64,000 nt of DNA from CALAED01 sp035765195 (GCA_035765195.1 DASTYC010000047.1:3008-67007), one strand, 5' to 3'. Positions 43,827 through 52,529 are shown, numbered from the stretch's first letter. Translations and numbers: made by a program. The notes: generated by a model not told the origin, from the sequence alone.

Positions 43827-45794
43827 TCATGTACCCCCGTCCGGGTGCAGTGCCGCCGCGATGGTCTCCGCCGTCTGCCGCCCGATGCCGGGCACCTCGG
43901 CGATCTGGTCCGGCGTCGCCTGCCGCAGCCGCCGTACGGAGCCGAAGTGCTTCAGCAGCGCGGTGCGACGGGTCGGACCCAGACCCGGCACGTCGTCGAG
44001 CTCGCTGACCGTCATGCTCTTGGAACGTTTGGCGCGGTGGAAAGTGATCGCGAAGCGGTGCGCCTCGTCGCGGATGCGCTGCAGCAGGTAGAGCCCCTCG
44101 CTGGTGCGCGGCAAGATCACCGGCTCGGCCTCGCCGGGCAGCCACACCTCTTCGAGGCGCTTGGCCAGCCCGCAGACCGTGACGTCGTCGATGCCGAGCT
44201 CGTCGAGGACCCGCTGCGCGGCCGCCACCTGGGGGGCGCCGCCGTCGACGACGACCAGGTTGGGCGGGTAGGCGAACTTGCGCGGCTTGCCGGTCTCGGG
44301 ATCGATCGGCCCGCTCGCGGCCCCCGCGCCATTGGCCTCGGCCGCACCGTCGACGCCGGGCGCGCCGTCGTGGCCCATCAGGTCGAGCTCGCCGATCGCC
44401 TCGCGCTCTTCGAGGTAGCGCCGGAACCTGCGACCCACCACCTCGTGAATGGACCGGACGTCGTCTTGGCCGTCGACCGCCTTGACGGAGAACCGCCGGT
44501 ATTCGCTCTTGCGGGCCAGCCCGTCTTCGAAGACCACCATGGAGGCGACGATGTTGGTGCCCTGCAGGTTGGACACGTCGTAGCACTCGATGCGCAGCGG
44601 CGCCTGGTCGAGCTCCAAGGCGTCCTGGATCTCCTGCAGCGCCTTGCTGCGGGTCGTCAGGTCGCTGGCGCGCCGCGTCTTGTGCTGTTTCAGCGCCTCC
44701 TTGGCGTTGCGCTCGACGGTCTCCAGCAACGACCGCTTGTCGCCGCGCCGCGGCACCCGGAGCCGCACCGGACCGTCGCGGTGCTCGCTGAGCAACTCGG
44801 TCATCGCCGCGGGCTCGGGCGGCTGCTCGGGGATCAGCACCTCGCGCGGCACCGACTCGCTCTCGCTGTACATCTGGATGAGGAAGTGCTCGACGAGTTC
44901 GCCGGTCGTGACCGCCTCGACCTTGTCGACGACCCAGCCCCGCTGGCCGCGGATGCGCCCGCCGCGCACGTAGAACACCTGCACGGCGGCCTCTAGCTGA
45001 TCTTCGGCGAAGGCGATGACATCGCAGTCGGTGGTGTCGCCGAGCACGACGGCCTGCTTTTCCAGGGCCCGCTCCAGCGCCCTGATGTCGTCGCGCAGCC
45101 GCGCCGCCCGCTCGTATTCCATGACGTCGGACGCGGCGCGCATCTCGCGCTCCAGGCGCTTGATGAACCGGCCGGTGTTGCCGGCCATGAAGTCGCAGAA
45201 ATCCTCGGCGAGCAGCCGGTGCTCGGCCTCGGACACCCGGCCGACGCACGGGGCCGAGCACTTGTCGATGTAGCCGAGCAGACACGGCCGGCCGATCTGA
45301 CCGGCCCGCTTGAACACCCCCGCCGAGCAGGTCCGCACGGGAAAGACGCGCAGCAGCAGATCGACCGTCTCGCGGATCGCCCAGGCGTGGGAGTAGGGCC
45401 CGAAGTAGCGCACCCCGCGGCGTTTGGCGCCCCGCATGACCATGACCCGAGGGACCTCCTCGTTCAGGGTCACGGCCAGGTAGGGATAGCTCTTGTCGTC
45501 TCGGTAGCGGACGTTGAAACGCGGGTCGAACTCCTTGATCCAGGAGTATTCGAGCTGGAGGGCCTCGACCTCGGTCGCGACCACCGTCCAGTCGACGGCG
45601 GCCGCGGTCTGCAACATGGTCTGCGTCCGGGGATGCAGGCCGGAGAAGTCGGCGAAGTAGGAATTGAGCCGCGAGCGCAGGCTCTTGGCCTTGCCGACGT
45701 AGATCACCCGGCCGCGCTCGTCGCGGAACCGGTAGACGCCCGGCGACTCCGGGATTGACCCCGGGGTAGGTCGGTAGCGCGCCGGATCTGCCAC
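43827..45794 (-). CDS. uvrC: Excinuclease ABC subunit C
   Basis: Nucleotide excision repair endonuclease making both incisions around a lesion, 655 residues. N-terminal GIY-YIG domain (SPGVYRFRDERGRVIYVGKAKSLRSRL), the Cys cluster CSAPCVGRVS, the UVR motif (EYERAARLRDDIRALERAL), the RNase H-like domain (LRIECYDVSNLQGTN, VVVDGGAPQV) and C-terminal helix-hairpin-helices (LDDVPGLGPTRRTALLKHFG, EVPGIGRQTAETI). GTG 45794 begins VADPARYRPTPGSIPE; earlier sequence in frame lacks similarity. Confidence 0.96.
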   Translation of the reverse strand: MADPARYRPTPGSIPESPGVYRFRDERGRVIYVGKAKSLRSRLNSYFADFSGLHPRTQTMLQTAAAVDWTVVATEVEALQLEYSWIKEFDPRFNVRYRDDKSYPYLAVTLNEEVPRVMVMRGAKRRGVRYFGPYSHAWAIRETVDLLLRVFPVRTCSAGVFKRAGQIGRPCLLGYIDKCSAPCVGRVSEAEHRLLAEDFCDFMAGNTGRFIKRLEREMRAASDVMEYERAARLRDDIRALERALEKQAVVLGDTTDCDVIAFAEDQLEAAVQVFYVRGGRIRGQRGWVVDKVEAVTTGELVEHFLIQMYSESESVPREVLIPEQPPEPAAMTELLSEHRDGPVRLRVPRRGDKRSLLETVERNAKEALKQHKTRRASDLTTRSKALQEIQDALELDQAPLRIECYDVSNLQGTNIVASMVVFEDGLARKSEYRRFSVKAVDGQDDVRSIHEVVGRRFRRYLEEREAIGELDLMGHDGAPGVDGAAEANGAGAASGPIDPETGKPRKFAYPPNLVVVDGGAPQVAAAQRVLDELGIDDVTVCGLAKRLEEVWLPGEAEPVILPRTSEGLYLLQRIRDEAHRFAITFHRAKRSKSMTVSELDDVPGLGPTRRTALLKHFGSVRRLRQATPDQIAEVPGIGRQTAETIAAALHPDGGT

Positions 45795-45899
45795 GTCAGC
45801 AAGCCTAGTGCGACGCGCCGACAGGAACGGCCTCGCGGGCGAGGAACGGCAAGAACGCGACGTTCCCTTCGCCCCGGCGTCCGCCCTCGCGCCGCTCGC

Positions 45900-45932
45900 C
45901 GGAGGCGGGCCGGCGCGCCCGGCCCGCCTCCG
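45900..45932 (-). terminator. Terminator hairpin after the Rieske gene
   Basis: A 14-bp perfect G/C stem (45900-45913 pairing with 45919-45932) with a 5-base loop, 51 bp downstream of the Rieske gene stop and upstream of uvrC. No T-run follows. Confidence 0.75.
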
Positions 45933-45982
45933 CCAAGTGTGCGGTGGATCCGATGGATCCGGAGATGGAGCGAGATCGGCGT

Positions 45983-46471
45983 TCAGGCGAGAACGATCTT
46001 GTTGCCCTCGACCTTCACGTTCTTCTGGGACAGCGCCTCGGTGGCCGGCCCGGCCACCACGGCGGCGTCGGTGATGGAGTACTTGCTGCCGTGGCAGGCG
46101 CAGTTGATGGTGCCGTTCGAGACCGAGGCGACGGTGCAGCCGCGATGGGTGCAGACCGCGCTGAAGGCATGGAACTCGCCGCTCTTGGGCTGGGTGACCA
46201 CGACCTTGTCGTCTTTGAAGATCTTGCCGCCCCCGACGGGGATGTCGCTCGTGTCGGCCAGCGCGCTCCCCGCGCCGCCCGCGTCGCCGCCCCCCGAGTC
46301 GCCCGATCCGCCCGACCCGCCGCCACATGCGACGAGCGCGCCGGCCAGGCCCGCGAGGCCGGCTCCCGCCAAGAGCCCGCGCCGGCTGCTCCCCGCCGGC
46401 AGCGGATCCGGAATGGGTGCCGCGGGGTGCGCTGTGGAAGATTCCACGTCCGGTGCGGGCTCCTGTCGCAT
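45983..46471 (-). CDS. Exported Rieske [2Fe-2S] lipoprotein
   Basis: 162 residues. The N-terminus has a twin-arginine-like signal, SSRRGLLAGAGLAGLAGALVAC, whose final LVAC is a lipobox, so the protein is probably exported folded by Tat and lipid-anchored. A Gly/Ser linker leads to a Rieske domain with both cluster motifs, CTHRGC and CACHGS, giving two Cys and two His ligands plus the disulfide pair. It is a stand-alone Rieske protein rather than the cytochrome bc1 subunit; its redox partner is unknown. ATG 46471 follows GAGGAGG. Confidence 0.9.
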   Translation of the reverse strand: MRQEPAPDVESSTAHPAAPIPDPLPAGSSRRGLLAGAGLAGLAGALVACGGGSGGSGDSGGGDAGGAGSALADTSDIPVGGGKIFKDDKVVVTQPKSGEFHAFSAVCTHRGCTVASVSNGTINCACHGSKYSITDAAVVAGPATEALSQKNVKVEGNKIVLA

Positions 46472-46570
46472 CTGCGTCCTCCTCGAACGTTCGCTCGCGG
46501 GCGAATATCGACACTGTCTGGTACGGGGTCGGGCCGCTCGCGGTTCAGCGGGCGGCGCACCCGGCCACGT

Positions 46571-46589
46571 GTTGTCACATTGTGGCAAC
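46571..46589. promoter_or_regulatory. Imperfect palindrome upstream of the Rieske gene
   Basis: GTTGTCAC ATT GTGGCAAC, with 7 of 8 arm positions complementary, lies 100 bp upstream of the Rieske start and after the uvrA stop. It may be an operator for the Rieske gene. The regulator is unknown. Confidence 0.4.
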
Positions 46590-46681
46590 CGCGCCGCGGC
46601 CGCCGTGGGATGCCCCCGCCATCCGCCGCGTCCTCCCCCGGCCTGGGCCCGGTGCCCTCGGACGGCACGTGGCGACAGGCG

Positions 46682-49522
46682 CTAGGGATTGAGGATCTTG
46701 GCGAGGAACTGGCCGGTAAAGCTCTCTTGGACGGCCGCGACCTCCTCGGGGGTGCCCGAGGCGACCAGGGTGCCGCCCCGGGAGCCCCCCTCGGGCCCCA
46801 TGTCGATGATCCAGTCGGCGGTCTTGACGACGTCGAGGTTGTGCTCGATGACGATGACGGTGTTGCCGCCGTCGACCAGCCGGCCGAGCACGCCGAGGAG
46901 CTTGCGGATGTCTTCGAAGTGCAGGCCGGTGGTGGGCTCGTCGAGGACATAGATGGTGCGCCCGGTCGAGCGGCGCTGCAGCTCCGAGGCCAGCTTGACC
47001 CGCTGTGCCTCGCCGCCGGACAGCGTCGGCGCCGGCTGGCCGAGCCGGACGTAGCCGAGCCCGACGTCGTTGAGGGTCCGCAGGTGGCGATGGATCGCCG
47101 GGATGGACTCGAAGAAGCCGGCCGCCTCCTCGATCGGCATGTCGAGGACCTCGGAGATCGTCTTGCCCTTGTAGTGGACCTCGAGCGTCTCGCGGTTGTA
47201 GCGGGCGCCGTGGCAGACCTCGCACGGCACGTAGACGTCCGGCAGGAACTGCATCTCGATCTTGATGGTGCCGTCGCCGGCGCATGCCTCGCAGCGGCCG
47301 CCCTTGACGTTGAAGGAGAACCGGCCGGGTTGGTAACCGCGGATCTTGGCCTCGGTGGTCTGCGCGAACAGCTTGCGGATGTGGTCGAACACGCCGGTGT
47401 AGGTGGCCGGGTTGGAGCGGGGGGTGCGGCCGATCGGCGACTGGTCGACGTGCACGACCTTGTCGAGCTGGTCGAGGCCGAGGATCCGCTTGTGCTTGCC
47501 GGGCACCGTGCGGGCGCCGTGCAACTGCTTGGCGAGCGCGTTGTAAAGGATGTCGTTGACCAACGTCGACTTGCCCGAGCCCGACACGCCGGTGACCGCG
47601 GTGAACACGCCGAGCGGGAACGCGACGTCGATCGAGCGCAGGTTGTGCTCGCGCGCGCCCTTGACGACGACCTCGCGGCCCTTTTGCCGGGGGCGCCGGA
47701 TGGCGGGGATCGGGATCTCCCTGCGCCCGGACAGGTAGGCCCCCGTCACGGAGTCTTCGGCGGCGAGGAGATCGGCGACCGTGCCGGACACGACGATGGA
47801 GCCGCCGTGCTCGCCCGCGCCCGGCCCGATGTCGACGACCCAGTCGGCGATCTTGATCGTGTCCTCGTCGTGCTCGACGACGATCAGCGTGTTGCCGATG
47901 TCGCGGAGCCGGACCAGCGTCTCCAGCAGCCGGTGGTTGTCGCGCTGGTGCAGCCCGATGGACGGCTCGTCCAGGACGTACAGCACGCCGACGAGGCCGG
48001 AGCCGATCTGGGTGGCCAGCCGGATGCGCTGTGCCTCGCCGCCGGCCAATGTGGCCGACGCCCGGTCGAGCGTGAGGTAGTCGAGCCCGACGTCGAGCAG
48101 GAACCCGAGCCGGGCGTTGATCTCCTTGAGCACGCGCTCGGCGATCTGCCGGTCGCGCTCGCTCAGCTCCAGGCCGAGCAGCAGCTTGGCGCACTCGCCG
48201 ATCGGCATGGCCGCCACCTCGGCGATCGATCTGCCGTCGATCGTCACCGCCAGCACCACCGGCTTGAGCCGGGCCCCGCCGCACGACGGGCAGGGGACCT
48301 CGCGCATGTATCCCTCGAACCGCTCGCGGCTGGCGTCGCTCTCGGACTCGCCGTGCCGTCGCTGGATCCAGGGCACGACGCCCTCGTAGGCCGCGTAGTA
48401 GGACCGCAGCCGCCCGTAGCGGTTGCGGTAGCTGACGTGCACCTCGGTGTCATGGCCGTGCAGGACCGCCTTGCGCGCCTTGGCCGGCAGCTTCTCCCAC
48501 GGCGTGTTCAGGTCGAAACCGAGAGCGTCGCCGAGCGCGCTCAGCAGACGCAGGAAATAGTCGCTCACGTGCCCGTTGGACCAGGGCTGGATAGCCCCTT
48601 CGCCGAGCGTCTTGTCGGTGTCGGGCACGACCAGGTCGGGGTCGACCTCCATGCGGGTGCCGAGCCCCGTGCAGTCGGGGCAGGCGCCGTAGGGCGAGTT
48701 GAACGAGAACGAGCGCGGCTCGAGCTCTTCGAACGACAGGTCGTCGTAGAGGCAGGCGAGATGCTCGGAGTACATCCGCTCGCGGTGCGGGTCGTCGGCC
48801 GGCAGATCGACGAAGTCGAGCACGACCAGGCCGCCGGACAGCCCCAGCGCGGTCTCGATCGAGTCGGTGAGCCGGCGGCGGGCGGAGTCTTTGACGCCGA
48901 GCCGGTCGACCACGACCTCGATGTCGTGCTTTTCGTATTTCTTCAGGGTCGGCGGATCATCGAGCCTGACCACCGCGCCGTCGACGCGCGCCCGCGAGAA
49001 GCCCTTGGACTGCAGCTCGCGGAACAGCTCGCCGTACTCGCCCTTGCGGGAGCGCACGACCGGGGCCAGCACCTGGAACCGCGACCCCTCGTCGAGCTCG
49101 AGCACCCGGTCGACGATCTGCTGCGGCGTCTGCTTGGTGATCGGCCGCCCGCACAGCGGGCAATGCGGCTTGCCGATCCGCGCGTAGAGCAGGCGCAGGT
49201 AGTCGTAGACCTCGGTGATGGTGCCGACCGTCGAGCGAGGATTTTTGCTGGTCGACTTCTGGTCGATCGACACCGCGGGCGACAGGCCCTCGATGAAGTC
49301 GACGTCGGGCTTGTCCATCTGGCCGAGGAACTGGCGGGCGTACGCCGACAGCGACTCGACGTATCTTCGCTGCCCCTCGGCGAAGATCGTGTCGAACGCG
49401 AGGCTCGACTTGCCGGACCCGGACAGCCCGGTGAACACGATGAGGGCGTCTCGCGGCAGGTCGAGCGAGACGTCCCGCAAGTTGTGCTCGCGCGCTCCAC
49501 GCACGATGAGTCGGTCATGCAC
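46682..49522 (-). CDS. uvrA: Excinuclease ABC subunit A
   Basis: Damage-recognition ATPase of nucleotide excision repair, 946 residues. Two ABC cassettes: the first with FTGLSGSGKSSLAFDTIFAEGQ and LSGG-type ASATLAGGEAQRIRLATQIG, the second with VTGVSGSGKSTLVNDILY and TLSGGEAQRVKLASELQ. Zinc-binding motifs include CPLCGRPI, CPDCTGLG, CPSCGGARL, CEACAGDG and CEVCHGARYN. The insertion domain and C-terminal IIDMGPEGGSRGG are intact. Starts GTG 49522. A weak LexA-like box lies about 115-130 bp upstream. Confidence 0.97.
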   Translation of the reverse strand: MHDRLIVRGAREHNLRDVSLDLPRDALIVFTGLSGSGKSSLAFDTIFAEGQRRYVESLSAYARQFLGQMDKPDVDFIEGLSPAVSIDQKSTSKNPRSTVGTITEVYDYLRLLYARIGKPHCPLCGRPITKQTPQQIVDRVLELDEGSRFQVLAPVVRSRKGEYGELFRELQSKGFSRARVDGAVVRLDDPPTLKKYEKHDIEVVVDRLGVKDSARRRLTDSIETALGLSGGLVVLDFVDLPADDPHRERMYSEHLACLYDDLSFEELEPRSFSFNSPYGACPDCTGLGTRMEVDPDLVVPDTDKTLGEGAIQPWSNGHVSDYFLRLLSALGDALGFDLNTPWEKLPAKARKAVLHGHDTEVHVSYRNRYGRLRSYYAAYEGVVPWIQRRHGESESDASRERFEGYMREVPCPSCGGARLKPVVLAVTIDGRSIAEVAAMPIGECAKLLLGLELSERDRQIAERVLKEINARLGFLLDVGLDYLTLDRASATLAGGEAQRIRLATQIGSGLVGVLYVLDEPSIGLHQRDNHRLLETLVRLRDIGNTLIVVEHDEDTIKIADWVVDIGPGAGEHGGSIVVSGTVADLLAAEDSVTGAYLSGRREIPIPAIRRPRQKGREVVVKGAREHNLRSIDVAFPLGVFTAVTGVSGSGKSTLVNDILYNALAKQLHGARTVPGKHKRILGLDQLDKVVHVDQSPIGRTPRSNPATYTGVFDHIRKLFAQTTEAKIRGYQPGRFSFNVKGGRCEACAGDGTIKIEMQFLPDVYVPCEVCHGARYNRETLEVHYKGKTISEVLDMPIEEAAGFFESIPAIHRHLRTLNDVGLGYVRLGQPAPTLSGGEAQRVKLASELQRRSTGRTIYVLDEPTTGLHFEDIRKLLGVLGRLVDGGNTVIVIEHNLDVVKTADWIIDMGPEGGSRGGTLVASGTPEEVAAVQESFTGQFLAKILNP

Positions 49523-49637
49523 GGCGTTCCCGCTATCCCCTTGGCCTGGTAGAGACAGGTCATCCTCAGGCTAACGAGGGACGCCGACAAATTAGTCCGG
49601 AACGCTTCCGGTGGCCGCCCGGCCCTCGGCCCAGAAC

Positions 49638-49652
49638 CGTACACGTGTTCGA
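49638..49652. promoter_or_regulatory. Possible LexA (SOS) box upstream of uvrA
   Basis: CGTACACGTGTTCGA resembles the actinobacterial SOS box CGAAC-N4-GTTCG: the GTTCG half is perfect and the other half has one mismatch. It lies about 116 bp upstream of the uvrA start, a gene that is SOS-controlled in many bacteria. Confidence 0.45.
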
Positions 49653-49724
49653 AGCCCTACCGCCAGCCGAATCGCCCACCGCGGCGCATCACCCCCGTTC
49701 TCTTCACCATCACACCAGGTCGCC

Positions 49725-50300
49725 TCAGCGCCCGCGGATCCCGATGAGCGTCCAGCACACGAACAGCAGACCCGTCGCGGCGGCCCACGCCGTGGCCTGC
49801 CCGGCCAGCGCGGAACAGCGCCCGGCGGCGCTCATCAGCTGCCGCAGCTCCCGCTCGAACGCCGCGGAGGTGAGGCGCTCGGCGGACGCCCGCGTGCTCC
49901 ACGGCGTGAACGGGTAGTACGGCGCACCCGTCAGGCGACGAAGCTCACCCAGCGCCCGGGCGAGCGTGACGCGTGAGCGGATCACCAGGGTCAGCGAGAC
50001 CGCGAAACAGGCGGTCACCCCGGCCAGCACCAGCAGCCGGACGAGCGCCGTCCCGGCCCCGAGCGCCCCGAGCCCGGACAACTGGCCCAGCACGCCCACC
50101 AGCACCACCAGCAGATAGACACCCGCGGTCAGCGCGTCCTGCGCGCTCATGCGGACCAGTTCGCCGGCCGTCGCGAGCAACTCCACGCCCGGCTCGCCGG
50201 TCCGCGCCCCGTCCGTGCCCGCGTCGCCGGCCTCGGCGGCGCCCTCCGCCGGCCGCCCGAGCTCGAGATCGCGTCCCGGGCTCCCCATCGATGTGTTCAT
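49725..50300 (-). CDS. Unknown three-helix membrane protein
   Basis: 191 residues. An acidic N-terminal 50 residues (Gly/Ala/Glu-rich) precede two transmembrane helices (ALTAGVYLLVVLVGVLGQL and LVRLLVLAGVTACFAVSLTLVI), a cytoplasmic-looking stretch with basic and aromatic residues (LRRLTGAPYYPFTPW), and a third helix at the C-terminus (AAATGLLFVCWTLIGI). I do not recognise the family. The 218 bp between its start and the next gene hold nothing obvious. Confidence 0.72.
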   Translation of the reverse strand: MNTSMGSPGRDLELGRPAEGAAEAGDAGTDGARTGEPGVELLATAGELVRMSAQDALTAGVYLLVVLVGVLGQLSGLGALGAGTALVRLLVLAGVTACFAVSLTLVIRSRVTLARALGELRRLTGAPYYPFTPWSTRASAERLTSAAFERELRQLMSAAGRCSALAGQATAWAAATGLLFVCWTLIGIRGR

Positions 50301-50518
50301 GAGGCTGCCCCCCTCCCGGGCCCTCCGGCTCCCCTGTCGGATGACCCACCTCTACACAACGACAAATCGGGCGAACGCGCCGTAACCAGTGGCACACAAT
50401 ACGTGCGTCACCGGGCACACCCTGGGCCGCGCCGGCCGGACGCACTCCGCGGGGGACCTGGCGTCATGGGCGGCGTGGAGATGGGGAAGGATAGGCGTGG
50501 AGCGGCGGGAGGAGACAC

Positions 50519-51184
50519 ATGAGCTACAGCGGCGACGTCAAGGTTGGCGGCCGGCCCGATGTCCGCGAGCTGCCCGGTCTCACGATCACCAAGGTCGCGG
50601 TCGGCCCGTACGACAACAACGCCTACCTGCTGCGCTGCACCGCCACCGGCGACCAGCTGCTCGTCGACGCGGCCAACGAGGCGCCCCGGCTGCTCGAGCT
50701 CATCGGCGACCGGCCGCTGCACCGCATCGTGACGACGCACCGGCACCAGGACCATTGGCAGGCGCTGAGCGCGGTGGCCGATGAGACGCAGGCGGCGGTG
50801 GTGGCCCACCCCTTCGATGCCGAGGTGCTGCCGGTTCCGGTCACCGAGCCCGTCCAGCACGGCGATCACGTTCGGGTGGGCGCCGCCACGCTCGAGGTCA
50901 TCCACCTGCGCGGGCATACGCCGGGGTCCATCGCGCTGCTCTACGACGCGGAGGGCGAGCTGGCGGCCACGCCCCATCTGTTCACCGGCGACAGCCTGTT
51001 CCCCGGCGGGGTCGGCAACACCTGGGGCGACCCCACCCTGTTCAATCAGCTGCTCACCGATGTGGTCAAGCGGGTCTTCGACCGGCTCCCCGACGCGACC
51101 TGGGTCTATCCCGGCCACGGCAAGGACACCACGCTCGGCAAGGAGCGGCCGTGCGTCCCCGAGTGGCGGGCGCGCGGCTGGTAG
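50519..51184 (+). CDS. Metallo-beta-lactamase fold hydrolase
   Basis: 221 residues, glyoxalase II-like. The metal motif is TTHRHQDHWQAL (HxHxDH with Gln for the residue between), with further ligands in LRGHTPGSIALLY, FTGDSLFPGGVGNTW and VYPGHGKDTTLG. YDNNAYLLRC is the usual start of the fold. It probably acts on a thioester such as a glutathione or mycothiol conjugate; this is inference. ATG 50519 follows GGGAGGAG. Confidence 0.9.
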   Translation: MSYSGDVKVGGRPDVRELPGLTITKVAVGPYDNNAYLLRCTATGDQLLVDAANEAPRLLELIGDRPLHRIVTTHRHQDHWQALSAVADETQAAVVAHPFDAEVLPVPVTEPVQHGDHVRVGAATLEVIHLRGHTPGSIALLYDAEGELAATPHLFTGDSLFPGGVGNTWGDPTLFNQLLTDVVKRVFDRLPDATWVYPGHGKDTTLGKERPCVPEWRARGW

Positions 51185-51219
51185 CGGGCGCGCAGCGGGT
51201 CGTCACTGTTGTCACGCCG

Positions 51220-52014
51220 TCACCGCGGGCAGGCGGTGATCACTCCGTAGTGGCCGTCGTAGCGGCGGTAGACGATGCGGCTGCCGTGCGTCTCTGGGTC
51301 GGAGAAGAAGACGTAGGCGAGGTTCTCCTCCGTCAGCCGGCCGAGGGCCTGCGCGGGAGTCAGCACCGGGGCGGGCTCGTCGTCCACCAGGACCGGCCCG
51401 CCGTTGCCGCGGATCTCCTCCGGGGCCGGCAGCTGCCGGACCACCCGGTACCTGCTGCCGCTCCGGTCGATCACGCAGTCCTCTCCCGTCACGGCGTCGA
51501 CGAAGAGATAGAAGTCGTAGTCGAGCAGTTCCATGTCGAGCGCGGCCTCGAGCGGCGTCTCCAGGAACGGCTTGATCACTTTGTGCCGGACGACGTACCG
51601 GTCTCCGTCCGGCGGCGCCAGCTCCGGCGGCCGGCGGCCGGGCACACCCGAGGGGCGCCACTCGCGCGGGCTGGTCAGCGGGCGGCCGCCGCGCCGGACC
51701 GGCCAGTCGCGCGACACGCGCGCCAGCCTGATGAGCAGCCGGTCCCGGAGCTCGTTGACCGCTCGCCACATCGTCTCTGCGATGGCCTGCGCGCGCACCG
51801 GCCGCCCGTCGACGTCGAGGTTGGCCTGCGCCATGGCGAGTCGCGTACGGCCCTGCTCGGCGCGGACCGTCAGCTTGATGCGCGCCGACAGGACGGGCTC
51901 CTTGGACAGGCGCAACAGCGCCGTCACCCTGTCTCGCGCCAGCTCTACCGCGCCTTCCGGTACGGGTCCCCGCGTCTCCATCTGAACCGTTCCGATCGCG
52001 ACGTACTCGCCCAT
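51220..52014 (-). CDS. Ribosome hibernation factor with two S30AE C-terminal modules (RafH-like)
   Basis: 264 residues from ATG 52014. The N-terminal 100 residues (IGTVQMETRGPVPEGAVELARDRV...) resemble the ribosome-binding S30AE domain. Then come two related C-terminal modules: VIKPFLETPLEAALDMELLDYDFYLFVDAVTGEDCVIDR and LTPAQALGRLTEENLAYVFFSDPETHGSRIVYRRYDGHYGVI. A doubled C-terminal domain is the hallmark of the mycobacterial RafH protein, which inactivates 70S ribosomes under hypoxia. The frame is open upstream to 52209 but without similarity. A DosR-like box lies about 100 bp upstream. Confidence 0.85.
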   Translation of the reverse strand: MGEYVAIGTVQMETRGPVPEGAVELARDRVTALLRLSKEPVLSARIKLTVRAEQGRTRLAMAQANLDVDGRPVRAQAIAETMWRAVNELRDRLLIRLARVSRDWPVRRGGRPLTSPREWRPSGVPGRRPPELAPPDGDRYVVRHKVIKPFLETPLEAALDMELLDYDFYLFVDAVTGEDCVIDRSGSRYRVVRQLPAPEEIRGNGGPVLVDDEPAPVLTPAQALGRLTEENLAYVFFSDPETHGSRIVYRRYDGHYGVITACPR

Positions 52015-52111
52015 CGCAGGGGTCCTTCCTCCGTCCGGCGCGGATCGGGCTCGCCGGGCGGCCCGATCGGTCTCACTGGGTGAGGATCGCCCGCGTGATC
52101 GAGCCGTCGCC

Positions 52112-52128
52112 AGAGACCAAAGTCCTCT
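52112..52128 (-). promoter_or_regulatory. DosR/DevR-like box before the hibernation factor gene
   Basis: Read on the minus strand, AGAGGACTTTGGTCTCT contains GGACTTTGGTCT, close to the DosR core GGGACTTNNGTCCC (core GGACT and GTC preserved). It sits about 98-114 bp upstream of the RafH-like gene, which in mycobacteria belongs to the DosR regulon. Motif similarity only; no regulator gene is in the window. Confidence 0.5.
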
Positions 52129-52149
52129 AGATACGGCGAAGGTGCCGCG

Positions 52150-52193
52150 GCGAGCATTTACCGCCTCCGAAACGTGCTTTGCGAGCATTGACC
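52150..52193. repeat. Direct repeats GCGAGCATT(T/G)ACC, 31 bp apart
   Basis: GCGAGCATTTACC at 52150-52162 and GCGAGCATTGACC at 52181-52193 agree at 12 of 13 positions. The spacing of 31 bp is about three helical turns, which suits a regulator binding one face of the DNA. They lie just upstream of a small ORF at 52200 and in the promoter region of the divergent hibernation factor gene. Confidence 0.55.
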
Positions 52194-52199
52194 TAATGG

Positions 52200-52325
52200 A
52201 TGACGGCACGTCGCGCTCGGCGGCCGGCGCGTCGATTCGCCGCGACGCTCGCCGACACCTTCGAGCGGCTGCGGGACAAGCCCGGCGGCATGTACGTCGT
52301 CTTCAAACGCCGCGACTGGCTGTGA
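52200..52325 (+). CDS. Small ORF, 41 residues, unknown
   Basis: ATG 52200 to TGA 52325. The N-terminal third is Arg-rich (MTARRARRPARRFAA) and the rest reads TLADTFERLRDKPGGMYVV followed by FKRRDWL. The second half has the strong third-position GC expected of coding DNA here, and a hairpin follows 16 bp after the stop. It could be a real small protein or the 3' remnant of a larger gene. I do not recognise it. Confidence 0.4.
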   Translation: MTARRARRPARRFAATLADTFERLRDKPGGMYVVFKRRDWL

Positions 52326-52340
52326 GCGCGGTCCTCGCCC

Positions 52341-52373
52341 GGGACTCGCGTGAAAGGGTTTCACGTGGGTCCC
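52341..52373 (+). terminator. Hairpin after the small ORF
   Basis: CGTGAAA GGG TTTCACG (52349-52365) is a perfect 7-bp inverted repeat, flanked by outer arms GGGAC and GTCCC. It follows the small ORF and precedes the polysaccharide monooxygenase gene. It may terminate the former or act as an operator. Confidence 0.5.
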
Positions 52374-52515
52374 GCCGCCGGTCCGCCGGCCGCCGCCGAC
52401 GGTACGCGCCTGACGTGCGGAAACGCACGCCGCGACGAGCGGCACGCCGCCGCGCGGCCGGCCCGCCCCGCGCGGCTATTCGCCGGGCGTCGAGGGCGTG
52501 TTAACGTCCCGGCGT

Positions 52516-52529
52516 CGAAAGCGCTTTCG
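52516..52529. promoter_or_regulatory. LacI-family-type operator upstream of the AA10 gene
   Basis: CGAAAGCGCTTTCG, a perfect 14-bp palindrome with the central GC step typical of LacI-family operators such as CelR and CebR sites. It lies 114 bp before the monooxygenase start. LacI-type control of secreted polysaccharide enzymes is common in actinobacteria; the regulator is not in this window. Confidence 0.6.

Noticed and set aside
44629..49552. Very long plus-strand frames opposite uvrC and uvrA
   Set aside because: They mirror highly conserved genes on the other strand; composition is His/Gln/Val-rich shadow sequence.
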